A stretch of 31,311 nt of DNA from JACPHB01 sp964495505 (GTDB lineage Bacteria; Patescibacteriota; Minisyncoccia; UBA10092), in assembly GCA_964495505.1 (NCBI GenBank), contig CAZBVM010000005.1, positions 1 to 31,311 on the forward strand, given 5' to 3'. Below the pieces are notes generated by a model that saw nothing but the letters and a program-made list of their open reading frames with translations, was not told where the DNA came from and did not search any database. Position 1 is the stretch's first letter. Each line of letters begins with the position of its first letter. This document shows positions 5,827 through 14,615 of this stretch, piece after piece. Made by a program: the position numbers and the translations under genes.

Positions 5827-6366
5827 ATGTCCGGGCATTCTAAGTGGTCGACAATTAAACATAAGAAGGCGCTGACCGACGCCAAAAAATCCAAGGTTTT
5901 CTCTAAAATCTCGTCGTTGATTTCTATTGCCGCGAGGCGCGGCGGAGATCCGGATAAAAATCCGAACTTGCGAACGGCTATTGAAAAAGCAAGAGAAGTC
6001 AACCTGCCCAAAGAAAATATTGAGCGGGCGATAAAGCGCGGCACCGGAGAAATCGCCGGCGCCACGCTTGAAGAAGTTATTTACGGCGCTTTCGGGCCCG
6101 GCGGGGTAGCAATGCTGATTACCGCGATTACTGACAATAAAAACCGGACTCTGGCGGAAATTAAAAAGATACTGCAAGAGCATAGCGCCAAATTTTCTGA
6201 AGTTAATTCCATCCAGTGGATGTTCCGCCGCGAAGGCGCCGATTGGATTCCTAATTCACCAATGAAAATTGAAGACGAAAATACAAAAAAAGAGCTTGAT
6301 TCATTATACGAAGCGTTAGACGAGCAACAAGACGTAAACGAAATCTATGATAATACTGGGGATTGA
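5827..6366 (+). CDS. yebC: YebC/PmpR family protein, shortened
   Basis: 179 aa starting MSGHSKWSTIKHKKALTDAK, the invariant YebC opening. The family signatures RGGDPDKNPNLRTAIEKA (about 38-55), NLPKENIERAIKRG (58-71) and GAFGPGGVAMLI (about 87-98) are intact. Typical members are about 240 aa. Here the last third is reduced and ends in an acidic tail, so the C-terminal lobe seems partly lost, a common shortening in reduced genomes. The family has been described both as a transcription regulator and as a factor that relieves ribosome stalling. Its end overlaps the ruvC start by 20 bp, so the two are translated from one message, as in many bacteria where yebC and ruvC are neighbours. Confidence 0.93.
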   Translation: MSGHSKWSTIKHKKALTDAKKSKVFSKISSLISIAARRGGDPDKNPNLRTAIEKAREVNLPKENIERAIKRGTGEIAGATLEEVIYGAFGPGGVAMLITAITDNKNRTLAEIKKILQEHSAKFSEVNSIQWMFRREGADWIPNSPMKIEDENTKKELDSLYEALDEQQDVNEIYDNTGD

Positions 6367-6835
6367 CCCGGGCACAACCAGAATTGGCTACGCCTTGCTC
6401 AATAAAAAAGAAAATACCGGGGTTGATTTAATAACTTACGGCTGTTTGGAAGTTTCGGATAAAAGACAGATAGAGCGACTGGCAAAAATATCGCAGTTGG
6501 TTTCGGATTTGATTACCCAATATCATCCTAAAGTTTTGGCTACTGAAAAACTATTTTTTACGAAAAACGTAAAAACCGCGCTTTCGGTTTCCGAAGCCCG
6601 CGGTGTCATCATTAACTGCGCCAACTCCCTAAATCTTAAGATAGCGGAATTCACTCCCCTTGAGGTTAAGGTCGCGACAACCGGCTACGGCAAGGCCGAA
6701 AAGCGTCAAGTTCAAAAAATGGTCTGTATGTTATTAAATTTGAAAAAAATGCCACAACCGGACGATGCCGCCGACGCTATTGCCATCGGGCTTACGGCCT
6801 GCTATACTAATCCAAAATTATCAACCAAAATATAA
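6347..6835 (+). CDS. ruvC: Crossover junction endodeoxyribonuclease RuvC
   Basis: 162 aa, usual size. RuvC is the dimeric RNase H-fold nuclease that cuts Holliday junctions. It starts MIILGIDPGTTRIGYALL. The catalytic carboxylates are visible: D7 in GIDPG, E67 in LATEKLFF, and D140 and D143 in DDAADAIAI. The segment SVSEARGVI (80-88) is also conserved. It overlaps yebC by 20 bp and is followed after 2 bp by a small acidic ORF, forming a short operon. RuvB lies upstream on the same strand beyond the orphan gene. Confidence 0.95.
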   Translation: MIILGIDPGTTRIGYALLNKKENTGVDLITYGCLEVSDKRQIERLAKISQLVSDLITQYHPKVLATEKLFFTKNVKTALSVSEARGVIINCANSLNLKIAEFTPLEVKVATTGYGKAEKRQVQKMVCMLLNLKKMPQPDDAADAIAIGLTACYTNPKLSTKI

Positions 6836-6837
6836 AT

Positions 6838-7023
6838 ATGGTCAAAAAGCGTTTATATAATCAAAACGAGGCAAACGAGCCGGAGGAATTAGAAGACGAT
6901 CCGGAATTTAAAGAGTTGGACAACGAAGACGAAGATTTGGAAGCAACAGAAAGTGCCGAGAGTGCCGATGGAGATGACGTTCTGGAAGAAAGAGAGGATG
7001 AAGAAATACCAGAGACAGAATAA
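6838..7023 (+). CDS. Small acidic protein, unknown function
   Basis: 61 aa. It starts MVKKRLYNQNEANEPEELED and the rest is almost all Glu/Asp with Ala/Ser, probably disordered. It begins 2 bp after the ruvC stop in the same direction, so translational coupling is likely. Its stop abuts the end of the convergent tyrS gene without overlap. No domain is recognised. Its composition fits a nucleic-acid mimic or acidic tail protein, but that is only a guess. It could also be a chance ORF, although the tight operon spacing argues for a real gene. Confidence 0.6.
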   Translation: MVKKRLYNQNEANEPEELEDDPEFKELDNEDEDLEATESAESADGDDVLEEREDEEIPETE

Positions 7024-8232
7024 TTATTGTTTTACTTTCAACTTCCTGAAGTGTCTCCTTCCAACTTGGACCACTAATCCCGATGATACTTTAATCGTGT
7101 TTTTAAAATCGTCAACCAACTTACCATCTATTCTCACGGCCCCTCCTATAACCAAGCGTCGCGCTTCGCTTTTTGACAGTGTCATTCCTGCTGCTACAAG
7201 TAAATCAGCAACGTTGTACTCTCCCGCTTTTAAAGTTACCTCCGAAATTTTCTTTGGAAATTCGTGTTTTTGAAATACTTGATTAAATTCCCATTCGGCT
7301 TCTTTGGCTTTTTTCTCTCCATGGTAGATTTTAACGATTTCAAACGCCAATTCTGATTTAAGATTTCTCGGATTTTCTCCGGATTTTAGCCGCGACTCCA
7401 TACTTCCAACTCTGTCATCGCCAATGTCTGTGCAAAGCTTGAAACAGGTCAAAATCACGCCATCCGGCAATGCCATTATTTTGCCGTACATTTGTTTGGG
7501 GTTGTCGTTAAGGGAAACGTAATTACCTTCACTTTTGCTCATTAATTTTTTACCATTTTCCGGATTTATTAAAAGAGGCGTTGTGATAACAAATTTTTCT
7601 TTTTTTAAAAAGGTTTTCGCTAAACCTCTGCCTATAAGCATATTAAATAATTGATCGGTAGCGCCGAGTTCAATATCGGCCTTTAGAACTACAGAGTCAT
7701 AACCCTGTAAGAGAGGATATTGCAGTTCTTTCATACTAATTGGCTTATCTTCTTTAATGCGACGCTCAAACATATCGCGCTCAATTATTTGCTGATGAGT
7801 TACTAAATCATCTAAAGCCAATAGTTCTTTGGCGCTCATTTTATTCCACCATTCACTATTGAACCTGAAAGCGGTCTTTTTAATATCTAATATTTTCAAA
7901 ACTTGATTTTTATATGTTCTAAAATTTTCCTTGACTTCTTTTTCGGTAAGAACTTTTCGTTTTTTATCTTTGCCGGTTGGATCACCAATTTGAGCGGTAA
8001 AGTCGCCTATCAAAATAATAATTTTATGACCCAAGTTTTGAAGTCGCCGTAATACAAAAAGATTAGTGCTATGTCCTAAGTGAATATCCGGAGAAGTCGG
8101 GTCAACCCCCCAGTAAATAGTCAATATTTTCCCTGATTTTAAAACCTTTTCCAAGGCCTCACGGCTTGGATAAATTTTATCTATCTGTTTTGTCAGCGCT
8201 TTTTTAATTTTTTGCTCTTGTGAATTTCTCAT
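7024..8232 (-). CDS. tyrS: Tyrosyl-tRNA synthetase
   Basis: 402 aa, normal for the TyrRS form with an S4 domain. It charges tRNA-Tyr. Class I motifs are visible: HLGH (51-54, HIGH box) within GVDPTSPDIHLGHSTN, the tyrosine pocket GDFTAQIGDPTGK (76-88), QGYDSVVL and ELGATDQLFN (188-197), and KLMSKS (229-234). The C-terminal 60-70 residues are an S4 RNA-binding domain (AAGMTLSKSEARRLVIGGAVRIDG). The ATG at 8232 lies only 26 bp from the probable start of the divergent penicillin-binding protein gene, so the promoters must overlap and the leaders must be very short. No Shine-Dalgarno is seen. Confidence 0.96.
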   Translation of the reverse strand: MRNSQEQKIKKALTKQIDKIYPSREALEKVLKSGKILTIYWGVDPTSPDIHLGHSTNLFVLRRLQNLGHKIIILIGDFTAQIGDPTGKDKKRKVLTEKEVKENFRTYKNQVLKILDIKKTAFRFNSEWWNKMSAKELLALDDLVTHQQIIERDMFERRIKEDKPISMKELQYPLLQGYDSVVLKADIELGATDQLFNMLIGRGLAKTFLKKEKFVITTPLLINPENGKKLMSKSEGNYVSLNDNPKQMYGKIMALPDGVILTCFKLCTDIGDDRVGSMESRLKSGENPRNLKSELAFEIVKIYHGEKKAKEAEWEFNQVFQKHEFPKKISEVTLKAGEYNVADLLVAAGMTLSKSEARRLVIGGAVRIDGKLVDDFKNTIKVSSGLVVQVGRRHFRKLKVKQ

Positions 8233-8247
8233 TGTCGTTGTATTCTA
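8218..8247. promoter_or_regulatory. Possible overlapping divergent promoters for tyrS and the PBP gene
   Basis: The bases at 8241-8247, TATTCTA, read as TATTCT on the plus strand and TAGAAT on the minus strand. A plus-strand -35, TTGTGA (8218-8223), stands exactly 17 bp upstream. Predicted starts would leave leaders of about 6 nt for the PBP gene and almost none for tyrS. The minus-strand -35 is poor. Confidence 0.4.
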
Positions 8248-8258
8248 CACTACTAGAG

Positions 8259-10522
8259 ATGCCAAAAAAAATCAAAAAAATTTTATCTCATATTGTTTTC
8301 TGGGGCATTATTTTTATTTTTGCCTCGGTTATTTTGTTTATCTCCGCCTTTTTTTATTATAGCCGTTATCTTCCCGATCCGAACGCTTGGCAGGATAGAA
8401 AAATAATCCAATCAACTAAAATATACGAAAGGGAAAATAAAACCTTGCTTTATGAAATTCACGGCGAAGAAAAAAGGACTATTATCGCTTTTGACCAGAT
8501 TTCGAAAATTATAAAGGACGCGACGATTGTCGCCGAAGACACCGAGTTTTATAACCACTCCGGCATTAATTTTCGCGGTATTTTACGAGCAGTTTTAGCA
8601 GATATTAGAGATAAAAAAATACTTGAGGGCGGCTCAAGCATTACCCAGCAGCTTATTAAAAATGCTTATCTTTCTCCAGAACGGACTTTGAGCAGAAAAG
8701 TTAAAGAATTGATTTTGACGATTGCTTTAGAAAGAAAGTACTCTAAAGATGAAATATTAAACTTTTATCTGAATCAAATTCCCTATGGATCCAATTCTTA
8801 CGGCATTGAGGCAGCGGCTCAAGCTTATTTTAATAAGCCGGCAAAAGAATTGAATCTTGCTGAGGCAGTTTATTTAGCCGCTCTTCCCAAAGCTCCGTCA
8901 TATTATTCTCCTTACGGCAGCCATGGTGATGAACTTAAAACCAGAGCCAACTATATTTTATACCGGCTTTACGATTTAAAATATATTTCTAAAAATGATC
9001 ATGACACGGCGAAAAAAACGACCGTTGATTTTGCCGATCAAAAAAGCGGTATTGTTGCTCCTCATTTTGTGATGTTTATTCGTGAATATTTAAATGAAAA
9101 ATATGGTGAGGATTTTGTTGAAAAAAGCGGTTTAAAAGTAACAACAACTCTTGATCTTGAACTGCAAAATATTGCCGAGCGCGCTGTAAAAGAGGGCGCA
9201 GAGAGAAATACTGTTTACAACGCTAAAAACGCCGCTTTAACCGCTATTGATCCAAAAACCGGACAAATTCTTGCTATGGTCGGATCAAAAAACTATAACG
9301 ATAACCCAGAGCCGGAAGGATGCGAACCGGGAAAAAATTGCGAATTTGATCCGAATGTAAATATTGCCNNNNNNNNNNATTGCCTCAACCCGGTTCGGCT
9401 TTTAAGCCTTTCGTATACGCTGCCGCCATAACTAATGGTTACACACCCCAAACGATAATATGGGACACCCCAACAGAATTTAATCCTTTGTGTTCGTGGG
9501 ATGGCATTGCTGAATCAGGAGTAGATCAAGAAACGTGCTACAGGCCGAAAAATTACGACGGACGGTTTAGGGGTCCAGTAACATTAAAACAGGCGTTGGC
9601 GAATTCTTTAAATGTGCCATCGGTTAAGGTTTTGTATCTTGCCGGAATTAACAACGCCATAAACACAGCAGAAAATATGGGTATTACTACTTTAAAAGAC
9701 CGTTCTCGTTACGGCCTTTCTTTAGTGTTGGGAGCCGCAGAAGTAAAATTACTGGATATGGTTTCCGCCTTCGGAGTTTTTAGCCAAGACGGTATTAGAA
9801 GAGAATCTATCGGTATTTTAAAAGTTGAAGACGGCAACGGAAGAACGCTGGAAGAATACAGAGAACAAGATCAAAAAGTAATAGACGAACAAGCGGCCAG
9901 AGAAATTAACGACATTCTATCCGATAACAACGCCAGAGCGCCAATGTTTGGGCTTTATAGCTCTCTTTCTCTTGGTGAAAGACCGGCAGCCGCGAAAACC
10001 GGCACTACTCAAGATCCTAGCGATGAAACCAAAGCTAGGGACGCTTGGATAATTGGTTACACGCCGTCGCTTGTCTCCGGTGTTTGGGTTGGCAATAACA
10101 ACAATAACCCCATAGAAAAAGGCGGGGCCGGCGTCGCAGCTGCCGGTCCAATTTGGCATGATTTTATGGTTCAAGCACTAAAAGACAAACCTATTGAGTC
10201 GTTTAATAAACCCGAACCCATAATTAGCGAGAAACCAATTTTAAACGGCCAATATCAAATATCGGTAAAACTAAAAATTAATAAAAATAGCGGCCTTTTG
10301 GCAACTGATAAAACTCCGCCGGAACTAATAGAAGAAAAATCTTTTACGGAAATCCATGAAATCCTTTGGTGGTTAAATAAAACCGATCCTCAAGGACCGG
10401 CGCCGGAAAATCCCGAGTCCGATTCCCAATTTAAAAACTGGGAACTGTCTCTTCAAAATTGGCTCTCAAAAAATTATGGAACTGCTTACTATAACAAACT
10501 TCCCAAAGATTACGACCGATAG
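8259..10522 (+). CDS. Class A penicillin-binding protein (PBP1A-like), interrupted by an assembly gap
   Basis: One gene in two frames because of ten Ns at 9369-9378. The start ATG at 8259 (MPKKIKKIL) is preferred to an upstream one that overlaps tyrS. The order is a membrane anchor (about residues 10-35), then the GT51 glycosyltransferase domain with EDTEFYNHSGINFRG, GGSSITQQLIKN and the ERKYSKDEILNFYLNQIPYG helix. After the gap comes the transpeptidase domain with the active-site PGSAFKP (near 9389; SxxK), NSLN (near 9600) and AAKTGTT (near 9995; KTG). The protein polymerises and crosslinks peptidoglycan outside the membrane. The visible coding length of about 750 codons is typical. The true gap must be 2 modulo 3 in length to keep the frame. 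The gene is divergent from tyrS. Confidence 0.93.
9369..9378. other. Assembly gap (10 Ns) inside the PBP gene
   Basis: Ten Ns are probably a placeholder. The flanks read in two different frames of the same protein. Both flanks carry ATTGCC, so a small unresolved repeat or a failed contig overlap may be the cause. Confidence 0.95.
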
Positions 10523-10532
10523 ATTAGCATTA

Positions 10533-11663
10533 TTAAGTATTTCTTATCGGCATTAGAATATAGAAAAAGTCGTTATTTTTAGCCGGTTTAATGACGGCGG
10601 GTTTTTGATCTCCGTTAAATTCCAAAATTAATTCGTCTTCATCAATATTTTTTAAACCATCTAAAAAGTAACGCCAGTTAAAAACGATGTTGATGTCTTT
10701 GCCCTTAACTTCCGAATCAATTTTAGCGTGATGGTTGCCGTATTCGTTATTATTTGAAAAAATTTCCACCTGAGACTGCCCGGAATTTGTTTTAATCGTA
10801 ACGTCATTTAACTTTGAAGAAAAACAGCCCGCCAACTTAATCGATTCTTCCAAATCAAATTTATCTAAATAACACTTGGTCTCGGAAGATTTCGGGATAA
10901 TAGCTTCGTAATCCGGATAATTTCCTTCCACTAATCTCGAAATTAATTGGGTATTATCCAAATCAAATAAAATCTGATTTTCGTCAATAATTATTTTAAC
11001 AGTGTCATTTTGATCTCCTAAAATCCTTATTAATTCTCCTGCTGTCCGCAGCGGAAGAATTATATTTTGCGACTTTTCAAAATTGACTTTTATTTTTTCT
11101 TTAAGATCGTCAGATAAAACAAAGATTGTTTTATGGGCCAGACGAAAACTGTCAGTAGCTATAAATTTAATTTGATCGGGACTAATTTTAATGTAAATAC
11201 TGGAAATTTCCGGCCTAGCGTCGGAAACCGCCGATGAATTAATAACACAATTTAAATAATTCTTTAACATTCTTGAATTTACGGTTAAAATAGAATCATT
11301 TTTAACTTTAGGAATAATTGGAAAATCTTCGGCACTTAAGCCGTTGATAGACGCTTTTATATTGTCGCAGTTTAAATAAAGTTTAGAATCCTTAACCTCT
11401 AAATTGATATTTTTATTGGGAAGATTACTGATAAATTGATTCAGAAGTTGCGCCGGAACGGTTATACTGCCGTCTTTTAATATTTTTGAAGGCACTAAAG
11501 AAGTAAAGCCGATTTCTAAGTCAGTTGAAGAAATTTTTAACAGCCCTTTCTCTGTTGATAATAAAAAATTATTTAAAATAGGCAACATTGAATTATACTT
11601 TATAATTCTTAAAGCGTTGTCTAAATTTCTTTTTAAATTTTCTTTAAGGCAGGTTGCGTTCAT
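10533..11663 (-). CDS. dnaN: DNA polymerase III beta sliding clamp
   Basis: 376 aa, typical length, with three repeated clamp domains. It starts MNATCLKENLKRNLDNALRI and shows the usual hallmarks: MLPILNNFLL (26-35), DLEIGF, TVPAQLLNQFISNLP, the SRMLKNYLN and DSFRLAH segments, GNYPDYEAIIP, and the C-terminal YILMPIRNT, whose MPMR-like end is the clamp signature. The protein encircles DNA and tethers the polymerase. It is downstream of dnaA on the same strand after about 220 bp of AT-rich DNA, the classic order at bacterial origins. The 3' end lies 10 bp from the convergent PBP gene. Confidence 0.95.
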   Translation of the reverse strand: MNATCLKENLKRNLDNALRIIKYNSMLPILNNFLLSTEKGLLKISSTDLEIGFTSLVPSKILKDGSITVPAQLLNQFISNLPNKNINLEVKDSKLYLNCDNIKASINGLSAEDFPIIPKVKNDSILTVNSRMLKNYLNCVINSSAVSDARPEISSIYIKISPDQIKFIATDSFRLAHKTIFVLSDDLKEKIKVNFEKSQNIILPLRTAGELIRILGDQNDTVKIIIDENQILFDLDNTQLISRLVEGNYPDYEAIIPKSSETKCYLDKFDLEESIKLAGCFSSKLNDVTIKTNSGQSQVEIFSNNNEYGNHHAKIDSEVKGKDINIVFNWRYFLDGLKNIDEDELILEFNGDQKPAVIKPAKNNDFFYILMPIRNT

Positions 11664-11886
11664 TGACCGATTTATAATTATTATTAAGATTATTATATAA
11701 AACTAATTATTATTACTGACTAAAAATCTGTGGAAAAATATAATTTATCAGTGTTCTAAGCCATTAATTGTTATATTAAAATGTTGATATATATGTTGGT
11801 AATTTATAGATAGTTTGTTTTTTAGTTTTTATGAGATTAAACTTATAAACTAATTGTATACTTTTTATTTACTGGTAATGAACAAT
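11664..11886. other. AT-rich dnaA-dnaN intergenic region, possible part of oriC
   Basis: This 223-bp, very AT-rich stretch between dnaA and dnaN has no credible gene. It holds one TGTGGAAAA (11729-11737), one mismatch from the DnaA box TGTGGATAA, and long A/T runs suited to unwinding. The same 9-mer occurs upstream of dnaA at 13390-13398. Perfect DnaA boxes are absent. Confidence 0.4.
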
Positions 11887-13269
11887 TTATACCAAATAAA
11901 GTTTTTCCCGAATCATATTAATTTCATCGTTAAAATTTTGATCAGATTCTGCTTCTTTTTTTATCTTTTCGCAAGCGTGAATAGCTGTAGTATGATCCCG
12001 GCCGCCAACTTTAAAACCGATAAATGGAAAAGAACATTTTAATTCCTCTCTTAAAAGATACATTATCACTTGTCTTGGTTTTACTATCTCTTTTTTTCTT
12101 GAACGTTCTAATAACTCTTTCTCGCTTATATCATAAAACTCTGATACAGCTTTGATGATGTTTTTTAAAGTTGTGGATTTTTTTGGAGTATTTACTACTG
12201 TATTTAGAACTTTCTTAACTTCAGTTAAATTTATATCTCTTTTGTTAGTGCTTAAATTTGAAGCGATAAGACGATTTAAAGCACCCTCAAGTTCTCTGAC
12301 GTTTTTCTTAATATTTGAAGCAATGTATTCAAAAATTTCATAAGAAAAATCAAAACCCTTTTCATTGGCTTTGGATTTTAAAATAGCAATTCTTGTTTCC
12401 AAATCAGGATAACCAATATCAGCTATCATTCCGCCCTCAAACCGTGAACACAGCCGTTCTTCCAGAGTTTGAATTGATTTTGGTGGTCTATCAGAAGAAA
12501 TAATTATCTGCTTACTGGCATCGTATAAAGCGTTGAAAGTGTGAAAAAACTCATCTTGAGTTTTTTCCTTTCCCGAAAGAAATTGAATATCATCAATAAT
12601 CAATAAATCAATTTCCCGCCAGCGTTTTTTGAAGTCGTCAATATCATTTGGCCGCAGTGACCCAGATCTCAAAGTGGTGATAACTTCTGAAGTAAATCTT
12701 TCCGAAGTAACGTATTTTACTTTTTTATTAGGATTTTCTTTTTTAACTGCGTTGCCTATTGCTTGGATTAAATGAGTTTTACCAAGTCCTACGCCGCCAT
12801 AAATGAATAAAGGATTATATTTATTCCCAAGATTTTTAGTAACGGCTGAAGCGGCGGCGTGAGCCAGTTCGTTGGAGGGCCCAACAATGAAGTTATTAAA
12901 AGTATAGCGCGGATTAAGATTAGTTTCTGTGTCGATGTTTAGTTCTACGAAGTCTAATTGTTTGTGAGTTGTAAATTTATCTTCCCTCAGTTGTTTTTTA
13001 TCTTTAAGTTCTTCTTTAACATAATTGGGTTTAATTTGATATGTTATTTCTTTAATTTCTGATTCGATATTTCTTAACGATCTTAAAATAAATTTATGAT
13101 ATTTGTTTTCAAGCCATTCTTTTGTAAAACTATTAGGTACGGCGACGGTAACAACGCCGTCCTTTTTATCGACGATTGAAGTATTAACAAGCCAGGTTTT
13201 ATAATTTGCTTTTGAGATTTGCAGTCCTATTTCTCCTAAAGCCGCTTTCCACAGTTCTTGTAAGTCCAT
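11887..13269 (-). CDS. dnaA: Chromosomal replication initiator DnaA
   Basis: 460 aa, normal. Domain I (1-80, LWKAALGEIGLQISKANYKTWL) is followed by a short linker and the AAA+ domain starting NPRYTFNNFIVGPSNELAHA. Walker A is GGVGLGKTH (158-166), Walker B is LLIIDDIQFL (222-231), and the sensor/arginine motif lies in RLCSRFEGG. The C-terminal DnaA-box-binding helix-turn-helix VGGRDHTTAIHACEKI (421-436) keeps the residues that read standard boxes. It initiates replication at oriC. A promoter at 13319-13346 gives a leader of about 45 nt. The gene is divergent from rpmH, the common origin layout. Confidence 0.97.
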   Translation of the reverse strand: MDLQELWKAALGEIGLQISKANYKTWLVNTSIVDKKDGVVTVAVPNSFTKEWLENKYHKFILRSLRNIESEIKEITYQIKPNYVKEELKDKKQLREDKFTTHKQLDFVELNIDTETNLNPRYTFNNFIVGPSNELAHAAASAVTKNLGNKYNPLFIYGGVGLGKTHLIQAIGNAVKKENPNKKVKYVTSERFTSEVITTLRSGSLRPNDIDDFKKRWREIDLLIIDDIQFLSGKEKTQDEFFHTFNALYDASKQIIISSDRPPKSIQTLEERLCSRFEGGMIADIGYPDLETRIAILKSKANEKGFDFSYEIFEYIASNIKKNVRELEGALNRLIASNLSTNKRDINLTEVKKVLNTVVNTPKKSTTLKNIIKAVSEFYDISEKELLERSRKKEIVKPRQVIMYLLREELKCSFPFIGFKVGGRDHTTAIHACEKIKKEAESDQNFNDEINMIREKLYLV

Positions 13270-13318
13270 GATGTGGTAAAAAATTAATTTTTTGTTAAGT
13301 AATTAAAATTCTTTTTTG

Positions 13319-13346
13319 AGTATACCATTAAGTTAGAAACATCCAA
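13319..13346 (-). promoter_or_regulatory. Promoter of dnaA
   Basis: On the minus strand: TTGGAT (13346-13341), 16 bp, TATACT (13324-13319), about 50 bp before the dnaA ATG. Confidence 0.55.
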
Positions 13347-13418
13347 TAATATTTTTATACTGAAAAATGTTAACAACTTGTGTATTTTCTGTGGAAAAGA
13401 ATAAATCATTTAAAACGT

Positions 13419-13448
13419 TTGACGCAATACAAGTTTTTATGTTATAAG
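13419..13448 (+). promoter_or_regulatory. Promoter of the rpmH operon, near-leaderless
   Basis: TTGACG (13419-13424), 18 bp, TATAAG (13443-13448). The predicted transcription start is about 13455, next to the rpmH ATG at 13456, so the message may have essentially no 5' leader. Confidence 0.55.
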
Positions 13449-13455
13449 ATTATAG

Positions 13456-13605
13456 ATGAGCATTACTTACAAACCAAAAAAGAAACGGCGACAAAAAAAA
13501 CACGGATTTTTAAAGAGGATGAAAAGTTCTGGCGGAAGAAAAATCATCGCCAGACGCAGAAAAAAAGGACGCCTTAATTTAACTGTTCATGCTTCCAAAA
13601 GTTAA
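13456..13605 (+). CDS. rpmH: 50S ribosomal protein L34
   Basis: 49 aa, very basic. It starts MSITYKPKKKRRQKKHGFLK and continues RMKSSGGRKIIARRRKKGR, which is the L34 signature (GFxxRMxTxxGRxxxxxRRxKGR). The usual 44-46 aa are extended by a few residues at the C-terminus (LNLTVHASKS). L34 is a small structural protein of the large ribosomal subunit. The gene overlaps the start of rnpA by 17 bp in another frame, a frequent arrangement for this pair. It is the first gene of the rightward operon from the origin. Confidence 0.95.
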   Translation: MSITYKPKKKRRQKKHGFLKRMKSSGGRKIIARRRKKGRLNLTVHASKS

Positions 13606-13915
13606 CCGTTTAAAATCCGATAAAGATTTTAAAAATGTCTTTAGAAAAGGCAAAACTTTAGAAAATCAATTTTTTCGGGTTAAATTTTTAAAAAATCAGA
13701 AAAATTTCAGCCGTTTTGGTTTTATAGTTGGTGTCAAACTTTTAAAAAGAGCGGCTCAAAGAAATATTTTAAAAAGGCGCCTAAGGGCGCTTTGCCGATC
13801 CATGCTAAAAGATTTGAAATCCAACTTTGACATAGTGATATGGCCTAAAACAAATTCTGCTTATCTTAGTTACAAAGACCTTGCTAATTATTTATATGAT
13901 TTATTATCTTTTTAA
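13589..13915 (+). CDS. rnpA: Ribonuclease P protein component
   Basis: 108 aa, typical. It starts MLPKVNRLKSDKDFKNVFRKG. The conserved RNR-type motif is KRAAQRNILKRRLRALCR (about residues 52-69). The protein is small and basic and binds the RNase P RNA during maturation of tRNA 5' ends. The gene overlaps rpmH at its start and yidC at its end. The RNase P RNA gene was not found in this window. Confidence 0.94.
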   Translation: MLPKVNRLKSDKDFKNVFRKGKTLENQFFRVKFLKNQKNFSRFGFIVGVKLLKRAAQRNILKRRLRALCRSMLKDLKSNFDIVIWPKTNSAYLSYKDLANYLYDLLSF

Positions 13916-14615
13916 CGAAATATTTTATAAGCCATTATTTAACGGTTTAATTTTTTTATATAATATTATCCCCAATCATGATATGGGGGTATCTATTATC
14001 ATTTTAACAATCATTATTCGTTTAGTGCTTTGGCCTTTAACAAATAAAGGCATTAAAAGTCAGAAGGCCTTGGCCGCCCTGCAGCCAAAAGTTGAGGAAG
14101 TGAAAAAAAAATTTAAGGGTAATAAAGAAGCCCAAGCCAAGGCACTGATGACGCTTTATTCTGAAAACAAAATTAATCCCTTAGCCGGTATCCTGCCCCT
14201 TCTTATTCAAATTCCCATAATCTTCGCTTTGTGGCGGGTTTTTTTAAACAGTATAAATTCCGATTTCAGTTTAATATATCCATTTATAGAGGCGCCAACT
14301 GAAATTCAGACCGTTTTTTTAGGTTTATTTGATTTAACTAAGCGAAATGTGCTATTGGCTGTTATAGCTGGAATTCTACAATATTTTCAGACAAAAATGA
14401 TTATGCCTTCCTTCGCCCCGCAAGGCGGAGCTTCTGAGGGCAAGCCCTCTGATACCGTTAATTTTAGCCAGGTAATGTCAAAACAAATGCTTTATTTTGG
14501 ACCGGTTATAAGTATAATTATTTTTTGGACTTTACCGGCCGCTTTGCCCCTATATTGGATTATTGTTACTTTAATGACCATACTTCAGCAGTATTTGAAT
14601 AAAAAACATGAATAA
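13896..14615 (+). CDS. yidC: Membrane protein insertase YidC/Oxa1
   Basis: 239 aa from ATG 13896 (MIYYLFNEIFYKPLFNGL); an alternative in-frame start is at 13881. It is a short Oxa1-type YidC without the large periplasmic domain. The protein has a hydrophobic first helix, then MGVSIIILTIIIRLVLWPLT with the conserved Arg in the membrane groove, a basic cytoplasmic hairpin (LQPKVEEVKKKFKGNKEAQ), then LLIQIPIIFALWRVF and two more C-terminal membrane segments with LYWIIVTL. It inserts membrane proteins alone or with SecYEG. A GC-rich palindromic insertion encodes APQGGASEGKPSD between membrane segments (14411-14453). The start overlaps rnpA by 20 bp and the end overlaps jag by 8 bp. Confidence 0.94.
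   Translation: MIYYLFNEIFYKPLFNGLIFLYNIIPNHDMGVSIIILTIIIRLVLWPLTNKGIKSQKALAALQPKVEEVKKKFKGNKEAQAKALMTLYSENKINPLAGILPLLIQIPIIFALWRVFLNSINSDFSLIYPFIEAPTEIQTVFLGLFDLTKRNVLLAVIAGILQYFQTKMIMPSFAPQGGASEGKPSDTVNFSQVMSKQMLYFGPVISIIIFWTLPAALPLYWIIVTLMTILQQYLNKKHE
14411..14453 (+). repeat. Double palindromic insertion inside yidC
   Basis: Two adjacent GC-rich hairpins in frame: CGCC (14414-14417) / GGCG (14424-14427), and GAGGGC (14436-14441) / GCCCTC (14444-14449) around AA. They encode a Gly/Ser/Pro-rich segment not usual for YidC and lie in a predicted loop. Confidence 0.6.

Larger units (their letters stand above)
13270..13455. other. oriC: Probable replication origin region between dnaA and rpmH
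   Basis: AT-rich divergent intergenic region in the conserved dnaN-dnaA / rpmH-rnpA-yidC-jag arrangement, the classic bacterial oriC locus. It contains TGTGGAAAA (13390-13398; one base off the DnaA box), A/T runs at 13280-13315, and both divergent promoters. There are too few boxes to be sure that the origin is here rather than between dnaA and dnaN. Confidence 0.5.

Noticed and set aside
9360..9431. Apparent frameshift in the penicillin-binding protein
   Set aside because: The frame change coincides exactly with ten Ns, so it is a scaffold gap and not a mutation.
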